A stretch of 50,398 bases of DNA, taken from NCBI GenBank assembly GCA_902496295.1, contig CABVAF010000007.1, forward strand, positions 1 through 50,398, written 5' to 3'. The stretch comes from an uncultured Clostridium sp. GTDB lineage: Bacteria > Bacillota > Clostridia > TANB77 > CAG-508. Below the pieces are notes generated by a model that made no database searches, was not told the origin of the DNA, and saw only the letters and a list, made by a program, of their open reading frames with translations. Positions 27,152 through 34,601 of this stretch are shown piece by piece (within the stretch, counting starts at the first letter, position 1; every line of letters begins with the position of its first letter). Position numbers and translations under genes: made by a program.

Positions 27152-27868
27152 TTATTTTATACTTCTTAGTACTTCGTCTGTTACTTTGTTCTTATCAAAT
27201 TTTCTCATAATTAATATTACAATTCCCACAATTAAAAAAGTAACTCCATAAATAATTAAACTCATTTTCCAATTTCCAGCTAATAGACTGTCTCCAGCAA
27301 GTGTAGACGAAATTATAGACGGAAATCTCGCTATTGTTGAAATTATTATAAAGTTTAAGGGCTTAATTGGTAGCAAAGATGCTATGTATGTAAATAAGTC
27401 CTTTGGAGTTCCTGGTATGAAGAATAAGATAAATATTATAAAGCTTATTGTCTTTGGATTTTTAAAGACTTTCGACTTTTCTATTTTCTTTATTTTTTCT
27501 TCTCCGCAAAAATCATATATAAACTTTCTACCATACTTATGGACTAACAAATATATAAATAATGTAATAATAGCAGCTGATACCATTATAAATAATGTTC
27601 CCCATACTGGTCCATAACATATTCCTGCTAATATTTCTATTGGTTCACCTGGTATTATAAATAAAAATATTTGTGCAAATTGAAGTCCAAATAGCATTAG
27701 AAATCCTAATATTCCAGAACTATTTATTTTTTCTTTAAATTCTACTTGTCCCTCTGGTGTACTTAAATTTTTTACAACTGGAAATAAATAATAAATTATT
27801 GCTGCAATTATGGCTAAAATTAATATTAGCATAATAATTTTAAAAGTTTTCTTAGAATTATTTTTCAT
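27152..27868 (-). CDS. TVP38/TMEM64 (DedA-superfamily) membrane protein
   Basis: A 238-residue polytopic protein with an N-terminal membrane helix and a SNARE-associated/VTT core. The core signature is visible in FIIPGEPIEILAGICYGPVWGT and FFIPGTPKDLFTYIASL, the two re-entrant segments typical of the family. Relatives help move lipids or small molecules across membranes; the substrate here is unknown. The start at 27866-27868 is chosen because AAGGA lies eight bases upstream, rather than six codons earlier. A -10 box TATAAT on the minus strand (27897-27902) lies just before it. It heads the metK transcript. Confidence 0.85.
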   Translation of the reverse strand: MKNNSKKTFKIIMLILILAIIAAIIYYLFPVVKNLSTPEGQVEFKEKINSSGILGFLMLFGLQFAQIFLFIIPGEPIEILAGICYGPVWGTLFIMVSAAIITLFIYLLVHKYGRKFIYDFCGEEKIKKIEKSKVFKNPKTISFIIFILFFIPGTPKDLFTYIASLLPIKPLNFIIISTIARFPSIISSTLAGDSLLAGNWKMSLIIYGVTFLIVGIVILIMRKFDKNKVTDEVLRSIK

Positions 27869-28007
27869 ATCATTCATCCTTTTCATTTACTTTTATATTA
27901 TACCTCATTTTTTTATATTTTAAAGTAAATATTGTAAATTTTAATTAATCTTAAATAATTCTTAATAATATATGATTAATTAAATATAGCTCTTTTATCT
28001 CTAAAAT

Positions 28008-28038
28008 TTGACATAAGTCTATATTCTTGTGTTATAAT
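28008..28038 (+). promoter_or_regulatory. Promoter of the Nudix hydrolase gene
   Basis: TTGACA (28008-28013) and TATAAT (28033-28038) match consensus perfectly but are 19 bases apart. A TG two bases before the -10 makes it an extended -10 promoter, which tolerates the longer spacing. Confidence 0.75.
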
Positions 28039-28076
28039 AATCAAAGTTGTTTATTTTTCAAAAAAGGGGGATTGTT

Positions 28077-28640
28077 ATGGAAAAAATTAAAATTATTTCA
28101 AAAGAATGTAGATTTTCGAATTGGTTAAAAGTATATGTTGAAAAAGTGTTACTCCCAAACAATAAAGAAGTAGAACGTGATATTGTTGTAAAAGGTGACG
28201 CTGTTGGTATTGTTGCTTTAAATAATAATAATGAACTCTTTTTAGTTAGGCAACCTAGAATAGCCCATATGATACCCGATTTTATAGAACTTCCTGCTGG
28301 AATGATAGAAGAAAAACATAATTTTGACCCTCTTATTGCAGCAAAATCCGAGCTAAAAGAAGAAACTGGATGTGATCCAGAAACCTGCACATGGACATAT
28401 TTGGGAAAATATATTCCAGATACCGGTTCTTGCACTACTAAACTTCACTTATATTTAGCAGAACATGTAGAAGTAAAATATGAATTAGATTTAGATAATG
28501 ATGAGTATTTAACCTCTTTTACCATGCCATTTGAGGAAGCTGTTAAAAAAGTAGAAGATTTTAACGATAGGACTTTTAATGACTCTTGTGCAATTATTGG
28601 TATAACTAGAGCTGCACATTATTTAAAAAATAGAGAATAG
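28077..28640 (+). CDS. Nudix hydrolase (ADP-ribose pyrophosphatase-like)
   Basis: A 187-residue Nudix enzyme. The Nudix box is GMIEEK, seven-plus residues, then KSELKEETGCDP; the R of the R-E-U-x-E-E core is S here, while both metal-binding glutamates remain. The flanking segments VRQPRIAHMIPDFIELPAG and LYLAEHVE resemble ADP-ribose pyrophosphatases (NudF). A role in clearing ADP-ribose or related sugar nucleotides is likely. The start at 28077 follows GGGGG at six bases; an earlier in-frame ATG at 28047 lies before that ribosome site. It is a single-gene unit with its own promoter and terminator. Confidence 0.88.
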   Translation: MEKIKIISKECRFSNWLKVYVEKVLLPNNKEVERDIVVKGDAVGIVALNNNNELFLVRQPRIAHMIPDFIELPAGMIEEKHNFDPLIAAKSELKEETGCDPETCTWTYLGKYIPDTGSCTTKLHLYLAEHVEVKYELDLDNDEYLTSFTMPFEEAVKKVEDFNDRTFNDSCAIIGITRAAHYLKNRE

Positions 28641-28660
28641 TAAAAATCTCCTGAAATAGT

Positions 28661-28700
28661 AAAAGCGACAGACTATCTTTTATGATAATCTGTCGCTTTT
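28661..28700 (+). terminator. Intrinsic terminator, bidirectional
   Basis: AAAAGCGACAGA and TCTGTCGCTTTT form a strong stem, with further partial pairing towards a small loop. It separates the convergent Nudix gene and the small membrane protein gene. Confidence 0.85.
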
Positions 28701-28734
28701 GAATTCTGTCATTTAATATTCTTTTTTGGCAGAC

Positions 28735-29151
28735 TTATTGTTCCACATCTGAACACTTAAATTTGAGGAATGGTCTAAACAGTGTAAAGGCTAACAATAC
28801 AGATATAGCTATATTAACCACCCAGTATATGGCCTTGTACCATAAAGCTGGCACTACAAATACTGTTAATGCAGAAATTAGTGCGAATGGGATTAAAAAT
28901 GCAAGTCCGCACGCTGTAATACGCAACCATTTATTAAACCATGTAACCTTTAGCAATCCCATCAAAAGCCATGCAGTCATTGGCATAATTGCAATTTGGA
29001 TAGTAATTTCAGGCATGAACATATACGCTGTGATAAAATCCTCATTTAGCTCCGAGATATAGCCCATAAGCAAGGCAAATAGCTGCCAACCATATGCAAC
29101 CACCATCCCAGATGCAACCGCAATAATTTCCTTTTTGAATTTTTTTATCAT
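28735..29151 (-). CDS. Small four-helix membrane protein of unknown function, 138 aa
   Basis: Not recognised. Four hydrophobic segments are visible at about residues 10-30, 45-65, 78-101 and 107-126, separated by short loops, with positive charges at the N-terminus (MIKKFKKE), consistent with an inner-membrane protein. The last residues are polar (FKCSDVEQ). AGAAGG precedes the ATG. Base composition is a little richer in GC than its neighbours. It has its own promoter at 29277-29305. No neighbouring gene gives a clue to its role. Confidence 0.65.
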   Translation of the reverse strand: MIKKFKKEIIAVASGMVVAYGWQLFALLMGYISELNEDFITAYMFMPEITIQIAIMPMTAWLLMGLLKVTWFNKWLRITACGLAFLIPFALISALTVFVVPALWYKAIYWVVNIAISVLLAFTLFRPFLKFKCSDVEQ

Positions 29152-29276
29152 ACAATACCTTCTTTCTTTTTGTTTATGACTTTGTTGTTAAGGTAATAAA
29201 AAATTTACGTTTCACACCTCCTAAAGTTATTCATTTGGAACATATATAAACTAGCATTCAGCTAGATTTCATTTAT

Positions 29277-29305
29277 ATTATAACATTTTTTACAATTATT
29301 TTCAA
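29277..29305 (-). promoter_or_regulatory. Promoter with 125-base leader for the small membrane protein gene
   Basis: TTGAAA (29300-29305) and TATAAT (29277-29282) on the minus strand are 17 bases apart, with a TG extension. The leader contains a small dyad CTAGCATTCAGCTAG (29251-29265) and an isolated AGGAGG directly before a 13-codon frame starting GTG and ending before the real gene. The latter could be a leader peptide. Confidence 0.65.
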
Positions 29306-29387
29306 ATATACATACTTAAAAGTTTTTTCAATATTTATTCATATTACACAAAATTTTGTACAGTCTCTACAGTCTCATTTACATGCC

Positions 29388-30866
29388 CTAAAGTATAACT
29401 AAAACTGGACGGAACGAAGCGTTGCCGCCGTTGTAGCCAGTATTTTCGTTGAAAAAGAACATGCCAGCACTAGTAGTATTACTGTAACCGCCCCCACGCC
29501 TAAAGAAAGGACCGCTCAATGAAGGAAAGGTAGAGTAATCAGCATGCCATGAACTGCCACTTGTCTCGTACTCGCTCGATGTTTCGTATACCGCATCTCC
29601 GTACTTGCTTGCATTTGTATTATAATTTGCTTGTTTTGTATCTCCACTTCCCATTGTATATACATTCTTCGCTTTCGCATCTCCATTTACTAAACTACTT
29701 CCATATATCGTTAAGTTATCATTTCCATTATTTACATATGCTGCTACATATTCCCATGAGCCTCCGCTCATATCGTATACTCCGTACACTGTTCCTGTTG
29801 TACTTGCTTTTACTCCCTGTGCACTTGCGTAATCATTATCTGTTCCTATATCACTACTTGCACTTGCACTATTCCCTGCTGAACCTGTTATAAAGCTACT
29901 ACTATTATTTATCCATACTTCTTCTGTTTCTTTTCCATATTTACTTTTACTTAAATATGCTACCGCTCCCCACTCATCATTTTTCATTAAATGGCTATTT
30001 AATGTACTATTATAACTTAAACATACATCATACATATTACTTATGTTTATCCATCTCCAACTTGCTACTCCTGGTTTTACTTGTAATGTTTTTGTTGTTA
30101 CATTATCTCCTTCTGTACTGTTACTATTTCCTTCTACGCTACTTGCCTCAAATTTTGCTACCCATATTCCACTTACTGTTTCCCCATATTCAAATGCTGG
30201 GTGTATATTCCAATTTCCTTGTCCACTCGCATTATTAAAATTTGTTCTTCCACTTGCACTTTCATTACTTGTTCCTTTCATGAACTCTACTTCTATTGTT
30301 CCTGCTCCTTCTTCTGGTGTTGTACTATTTAAATCCGCTCCACTTTGGTGATATCCACTTGTTATACTATATGCATATCTTGGTATCCACACAAACATAC
30401 TATAATTACTACTTTGATTTAATGTTCCATCTTCATTAAAGCTTCCACCTACTACTGCATTTGCCCATTTTTTGCTTAAGTAATCATACCACTCTTCATC
30501 GTCTCCTGTTGTTTCTACCCACGCACTTCCATTCCACTTTATTGCTGTCATTCCACTTCCTAATTTTGGTGTGTTTACTCCTTTTAATTCACTATAACTT
30601 CCATCACTTGGTAAGTCTGGCTCCTCTGGTGTGCTTCCTCCACCTATTCCATTTAACATATTACTCATATACTCGCCTAATTCATTCATTTGTGCTTGCT
30701 CATTTGCTATTGCTTGGTTTGTTTTTTCTGCTGCCTCTCTTGCTTTTGCTATTATTCCATTTTCACTAAATACCAAACTTATTGTTATTCCTGCCAAAAT
30801 TAATAAAACTACTATTGTTACTACTAACGCTATTAGTGTTATACCTTTTGTTTCTCTCTTTATCAT
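29388..30866 (-). CDS. Pilin-like protein with FGE/C-type-lectin-like C-terminal domain and variable 3' end
   Basis: Prepilin-like start MIKRETKGITLIAL, then a hydrophobic stretch with GITISLVFSENGIIAKARE. Cleavage is expected after the G. The residue five after the cleavage point is A, not the E usual in type IV pilins. A Q/E-rich stalk and a proline-rich hinge (TPEEPDLPSDG) lead to an FGE-like domain with FVWIPRYAYSI, IHPAF, GIWVAKFEAS, LMKNDEWGAVAYLS, YDMSGGSWEYVAA and the ending RRGGGYSN...SFRPVLV. Length 492. The last 153 bases are GC-rich and differ from the copy at 50078 mostly at codon positions 1 and 2. It is probably exported and surface-anchored; no binding partner is known. AGGAGGAATAAATAAT precedes the ATG. 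Confidence 0.8.
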   Translation of the reverse strand: MIKRETKGITLIALVVTIVVLLILAGITISLVFSENGIIAKAREAAEKTNQAIANEQAQMNELGEYMSNMLNGIGGGSTPEEPDLPSDGSYSELKGVNTPKLGSGMTAIKWNGSAWVETTGDDEEWYDYLSKKWANAVVGGSFNEDGTLNQSSNYSMFVWIPRYAYSITSGYHQSGADLNSTTPEEGAGTIEVEFMKGTSNESASGRTNFNNASGQGNWNIHPAFEYGETVSGIWVAKFEASSVEGNSNSTEGDNVTTKTLQVKPGVASWRWINISNMYDVCLSYNSTLNSHLMKNDEWGAVAYLSKSKYGKETEEVWINNSSSFITGSAGNSASASSDIGTDNDYASAQGVKASTTGTVYGVYDMSGGSWEYVAAYVNNGNDNLTIYGSSLVNGDAKAKNVYTMGSGDTKQANYNTNASKYGDAVYETSSEYETSGSSWHADYSTFPSLSGPFFRRGGGYSNTTSAGMFFFNENTGYNGGNASFRPVLVIL

Positions 30867-30905
30867 ATTATTTATTCCTCCTCATGTTTCCTTTTTACAT
30901 TTTTT

Positions 30906-30934
30906 ATTCTAGCATAACAAATTTCTATTTGCAA
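30906..30934 (-). promoter_or_regulatory. Promoter of the pilin-like gene ending at 29388
   Basis: TTGCAA (30929-30934) and TAGAAT (30906-30911), separated by 17 bases, lie about 40 bases before the ATG. The neighbouring family member has an equivalent promoter with the same TAGAAT box. Confidence 0.65.
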
Positions 30935-31021
30935 TTATTTTTAATTGCATTTTATGTTTTTATTTTTGGAAAACATTTATCATTTATATAATTTTTCCCA
31001 CATTTTCAAAGTTTATGCAAT

Positions 31022-31060
31022 AAAAAACACTGTATGAATTTTCATACAATGCTTTTTTTG
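31022..31060 (-). terminator. Intrinsic terminator after the pilin-like gene ending at 31097
   Basis: CACTGTATGAA and TTCATACAATG pair with one mismatch over a short loop; A- and T-runs flank the stem. Confidence 0.75.
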
Positions 31061-31096
31061 TATCATGTTAAAATAATTTTTTGCTACATTAAAATT

Positions 31097-32563
31097 TCAT
31101 TTAACTACTAAAGTTGGTCTAAATGATATGAAATTTACTTTATCTCCATTGCTATAACTAAAAGCAAATACTCCCGCTTCTTTGCTATTGTCACATGCCC
31201 CTCCTCTAGCAAAAAATGTAAAATCCCCATATGGAAAATATGCATAGTCCGCATACCAAGAGCCATTTGCATCAGCATATCCGTTTGATGTCTCATATAT
31301 TGCATCTCCATATTTTTCAACAATTTTATTGTAATTGCTTTCTTGTGTATCTCCTTCTCCTAGTGCATAAGCATTTTTAGTTTCTGCATTTCCAGTTGCT
31401 AAACTATTTCCATATGATGTTAAACTTTGGCTTTTATTATCTATATATGCAGCTACATATTCCCAAGAACCACCATTCATGTCATATACACCTGTTACAT
31501 TTCCAGTAGTACTAGCTTTTACTCCTTGAGAGTCCGAATAACTTAGACTAGTTCCTTCACCTTTAGTTCCAGTTGCAATAGCTGCAGAAAGACCTGTTAT
31601 ATATTCTGAACTATTATTTATATATACTTCTTCAGTTTTTCCGTACTCACTTCTGCTTAAATATGCTACAGCTCCCCATTCGTCATTTTTCATTAAGTGA
31701 CTATTCAATGAAGTATTATAATTTATACTCTTACTATACATTTCACCTATAGTTATATTTCTCCAGCTGTTTACTCCTGCTTTTACTTGTAATACTCCAC
31801 TTGTTCCTCCTGTATAATCTCCATATTCCGCAGTATTCGAAGAAGCGTCGCTTTGGCTTGCCTCAAATTTTGCTACCCATATTCCACTTACTTCTCCTCC
31901 ATAATTAAATGCTGGGTGTATATTCCAATTTCCTTGTCCACTTGCATTTTGGAATGTTGTTCTTCCTGTCGCACTTTCATTACTTGTTCCTTTCATAAAC
32001 TCTACTTCAATCGTTCCTGCTGTTGACATATCTCCTAGCGCATGGTACATATCTGTTATGCTATATGCATACCTTGGTATCCATACAAACATACTATATG
32101 AACTGCTTTCGTCTAAAGTCCCATCTTCTAAAAAAGTACCTTCAAGTACTGCATTTGCATATAACTTTTCCGAATAACTATACCATTCAGGGTCATCTCC
32201 TGTTGTCTTTAACCATTTATCTCCACTCCATTTTACAGGTATTAAGTTAGAATTTTTTATATTTGGTGTATTTACTCCTTTTTGCTCACTATAACTTCCA
32301 TCACTTGGTAAATCTAAATCTCCTGTATCGCTTCCATTAGAAATTTCATTTAACATATTTGACATATAATCATTTATCTCATTTAATTCAGATTGTTCGT
32401 TTATACTTGACTGATTTGTCCTCTCCGCCGCTTCCCTTGCTTTCGCAATTATTCCATTTTCACTAAATACTAAGTTTATTGTTATTCCTGATAGTATTAG
32501 CAAAATTACAATTGTTACAACAAGCGCTATTAGCGTTATACCTTTTGTTTCCCTCATTTTCAT
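31097..32563 (-). CDS. Pilin-like protein with FGE/C-type-lectin-like C-terminal domain
   Basis: A 488-residue paralogue of the adjacent 492-residue protein. It has the same prepilin-like start (MKMRETKGITLIAL), a stalk, a hinge (DTGDLDLPSDG) and the same FGE-like landmarks: FVWIPRYAYSI, NIHPAF, GIWVAKFEAS, LMKNDEWGAVAYLS and YDMNGGSWEYVAA. The end is ARGGACDNSKEAGVFAF...SFRPTLVVK. Unlike the neighbour, the last 150 bases are AT-rich and use the host codon style, so this copy looks older or not subject to the same 3' replacement. The pair is a probable tandem duplication. A good ribosome site (AGAGGAG) lies before the ATG. Confidence 0.8.
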   Translation of the reverse strand: MKMRETKGITLIALVVTIVILLILSGITINLVFSENGIIAKAREAAERTNQSSINEQSELNEINDYMSNMLNEISNGSDTGDLDLPSDGSYSEQKGVNTPNIKNSNLIPVKWSGDKWLKTTGDDPEWYSYSEKLYANAVLEGTFLEDGTLDESSSYSMFVWIPRYAYSITDMYHALGDMSTAGTIEVEFMKGTSNESATGRTTFQNASGQGNWNIHPAFNYGGEVSGIWVAKFEASQSDASSNTAEYGDYTGGTSGVLQVKAGVNSWRNITIGEMYSKSINYNTSLNSHLMKNDEWGAVAYLSRSEYGKTEEVYINNSSEYITGLSAAIATGTKGEGTSLSYSDSQGVKASTTGNVTGVYDMNGGSWEYVAAYIDNKSQSLTSYGNSLATGNAETKNAYALGEGDTQESNYNKIVEKYGDAIYETSNGYADANGSWYADYAYFPYGDFTFFARGGACDNSKEAGVFAFSYSNGDKVNFISFRPTLVVK

Positions 32564-32647
32564 TCTCCTCTTCTTATACAGGACTTAATAAATATGCATA
32601 TTTTTTAATATTTATTATTCCTTTTGTTAATATTATTTACCTTAATC

Positions 32648-32676
32648 ATTCTATCATAGTAAGTCTATATTTTCAA
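32648..32676 (-). promoter_or_regulatory. Promoter of the pilin-like gene ending at 31097
   Basis: TTGAAA (32671-32676) and TAGAAT (32648-32653) are 17 bases apart on the minus strand, about 85 bases before the ATG. Confidence 0.65.
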
Positions 32677-32700
32677 TTATTTTTAAATCTATTCAAGAAA

Positions 32701-32737
32701 AAAAAGCATTGAATAAAAAATTAAACAATGCTTTTTG
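32701..32737 (-). terminator. Intrinsic terminator after the ABC exporter genes
   Basis: AAAAAGCATTG and CAATGCTTTTT form a perfect 11-bp stem with a 15-base loop and flanking A/T runs, about 35 bases after the exporter stop codon. Confidence 0.8.
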
Positions 32738-32771
32738 TTATAAATTCTATATATAATTATATATATTTTTT

Positions 32772-34601
32772 CTATTCCTCTCCTTCTTGGAATTGGCTAT
32801 TATATAAATTAGCATAAAATCCTTCTCTTGCAAGTAATTCTTCGTGTGTTCCTTGCTCTATAATGTCACCTTGATTCATTACTAAAATTAGGTCAGCATT
32901 TTTTATTGTAGATAATCTATGAGCTATAATAAAGCTTGTTCTTCCTTTCATAAGATTATCCATAGCAGCTTGTATTTGTTGCTCTGTTCTTGTATCTATA
33001 GAGCTTGTTGCCTCATCTAATATTAATACTCTTGGATTTGTTAATATGACTCTTGCTATAGTAAGCAATTGTTTCTGGCCTTGAGATATATTTCCGGCCT
33101 CTTCGTCAATTAACATGTCATAGCCATTAGGAAGGGTACGTATAAAATGGTCAGCATGTGCTGCTTTTGCAGCTTCTATAACTTCTTCATCTGTTGCATC
33201 TGGTTTTCCATATTTAATGTTATCTTTAATACTTCCTCCAAATAACCATGTATCTTGAAGAACCATACCAAACATCCTACGTAATTCTCCACGTTTAAAG
33301 TCTTTTACATTGTGACCATCTATCATAATTGCACCACTATTTACATCATAGAATCGCATTAATAGTTTTACCATAGTTGTTTTTCCAGCACCAGTAGGTC
33401 CAACTATTGCAATTTTCTGTCCATCTTTTACTTTTGCATTGAAGTCATTTATTATAATTTTATCGTCTGTATATCCAAAATGAACATGATTAAATTCTAC
33501 ATTACCTACTAATCCATCTGTACTTACAGCATTTTGTACATCTTTTGGCTCATCTTCCTCTTCTAAGAAATTAAATATTCTTTCTGCAGCTGCAAGCATT
33601 GATTGTAATATTGCAGAAATTTGTGAAATTTGGTTTATTGGTTGAATGAATTGCTTATTATATTGTATAAATGATTGAATATTACCAACTGTAATAAGTC
33701 CTTGAGATGCTAAATATCCACCTAATATTGCAACTCCAACATAACCTACATTTCCAAAAAAGTTCATAACTGGAAACATCAATCCTGATAAAAATTGAGA
33801 TTTCCAAGCACTCCCATATAATTCTTTATTAAGCTTGTTAAATTCTTCTATAGTTTTCTCTTCTCTATTGAAAACTCTTATTACATCATGACCACCATAA
33901 GACTCTTCTACTTGACCATTTACATAAGCTAAATAATCTTGTTGCTTTTTAAAGTATTTTTGGGACTTCTTTACTACAATTCTTATAACAAAGAAACTTA
34001 ATGGTACTATAATTAATGAAACAATAGTCATAGTTACACTAATACTAAGCATCATTATTAAAATTCCTATAATAGTACATACAGAAGTTATAATTTGTGT
34101 AATACTCTGATTTAAGTTTTGTGAAAGCATATCTATATCGTTTGTTACAATAGATAAAATTTCCCCATGAGTTCTTTTGTCAAAAAAGCTCATTGGTAGT
34201 TTATTTATTTTAACTGCAACATCATTTCTTATTCTATATGTTAGCTTTTGAGAAACATTTGTCATTACAAATCCTTGTATATATCCAAATAATGCACTTA
34301 TTGCATACAATCCTAAAAGTGTAAGTAATATTCCAAGAACTTTGCTAAAATCTATACCTGTTCCACCAGATATTTTTCCTACAATACCATTAAATATTTC
34401 GGTAGTAGCGTTTCCTAAAATCTTTGGCCCTACAATAGTAAAAATTGTACTTCCTACCGCAAATATTAACATTATTAATAGTTGCCATTTATAATCTGCT
34501 AAGTACTGCTTTATTAATTTTTTAGTTGTCTCTTTTGCATTAGCTGGCTTTTCTACAGAGCCGCCTCCTCTAGGTCCCATCATTCCTGGCATATTACTCA
34601 C
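32772..34601 (-). CDS. ABC exporter half-transporter, subunit 2 (canonical ATPase glutamate)
   Basis: A type IV ABC exporter with an N-terminal six-helix membrane domain (residues about 35-330) and a C-terminal ATPase. Walker A is GPTGAGKTT, Walker B VLILDEATSSID with the catalytic glutamate, and the H-loop is IIAHRLS. The signature is ISQGQKQ, where the second G of the usual S-G-G-Q is lost. It overlaps the preceding ABC gene by eight bases. The two subunits have complementary defects, the hallmark of heterodimeric multidrug exporters such as BmrCD or TM287/288. Substrate not known; regulation by the adjacent TetR-type gene suggests drug or metabolite efflux. Confidence 0.92.
   Translation of the reverse strand: MSNMPGMMGPRGGGSVEKPANAKETTKKLIKQYLADYKWQLLIMLIFAVGSTIFTIVGPKILGNATTEIFNGIVGKISGGTGIDFSKVLGILLTLLGLYAISALFGYIQGFVMTNVSQKLTYRIRNDVAVKINKLPMSFFDKRTHGEILSIVTNDIDMLSQNLNQSITQIITSVCTIIGILIMMLSISVTMTIVSLIIVPLSFFVIRIVVKKSQKYFKKQQDYLAYVNGQVEESYGGHDVIRVFNREEKTIEEFNKLNKELYGSAWKSQFLSGLMFPVMNFFGNVGYVGVAILGGYLASQGLITVGNIQSFIQYNKQFIQPINQISQISAILQSMLAAAERIFNFLEEEDEPKDVQNAVSTDGLVGNVEFNHVHFGYTDDKIIINDFNAKVKDGQKIAIVGPTGAGKTTMVKLLMRFYDVNSGAIMIDGHNVKDFKRGELRRMFGMVLQDTWLFGGSIKDNIKYGKPDATDEEVIEAAKAAHADHFIRTLPNGYDMLIDEEAGNISQGQKQLLTIARVILTNPRVLILDEATSSIDTRTEQQIQAAMDNLMKGRTSFIIAHRLSTIKNADLILVMNQGDIIEQGTHEELLAREGFYANLYNSQFQEGEE

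Noticed and set aside
29549..30769. Several long plus-strand open frames opposite the pilin-like genes
   Set aside because: They are low-complexity shadows rich in L, H, Y and S without ribosome sites, a product of the T/C-rich complement of the real genes.
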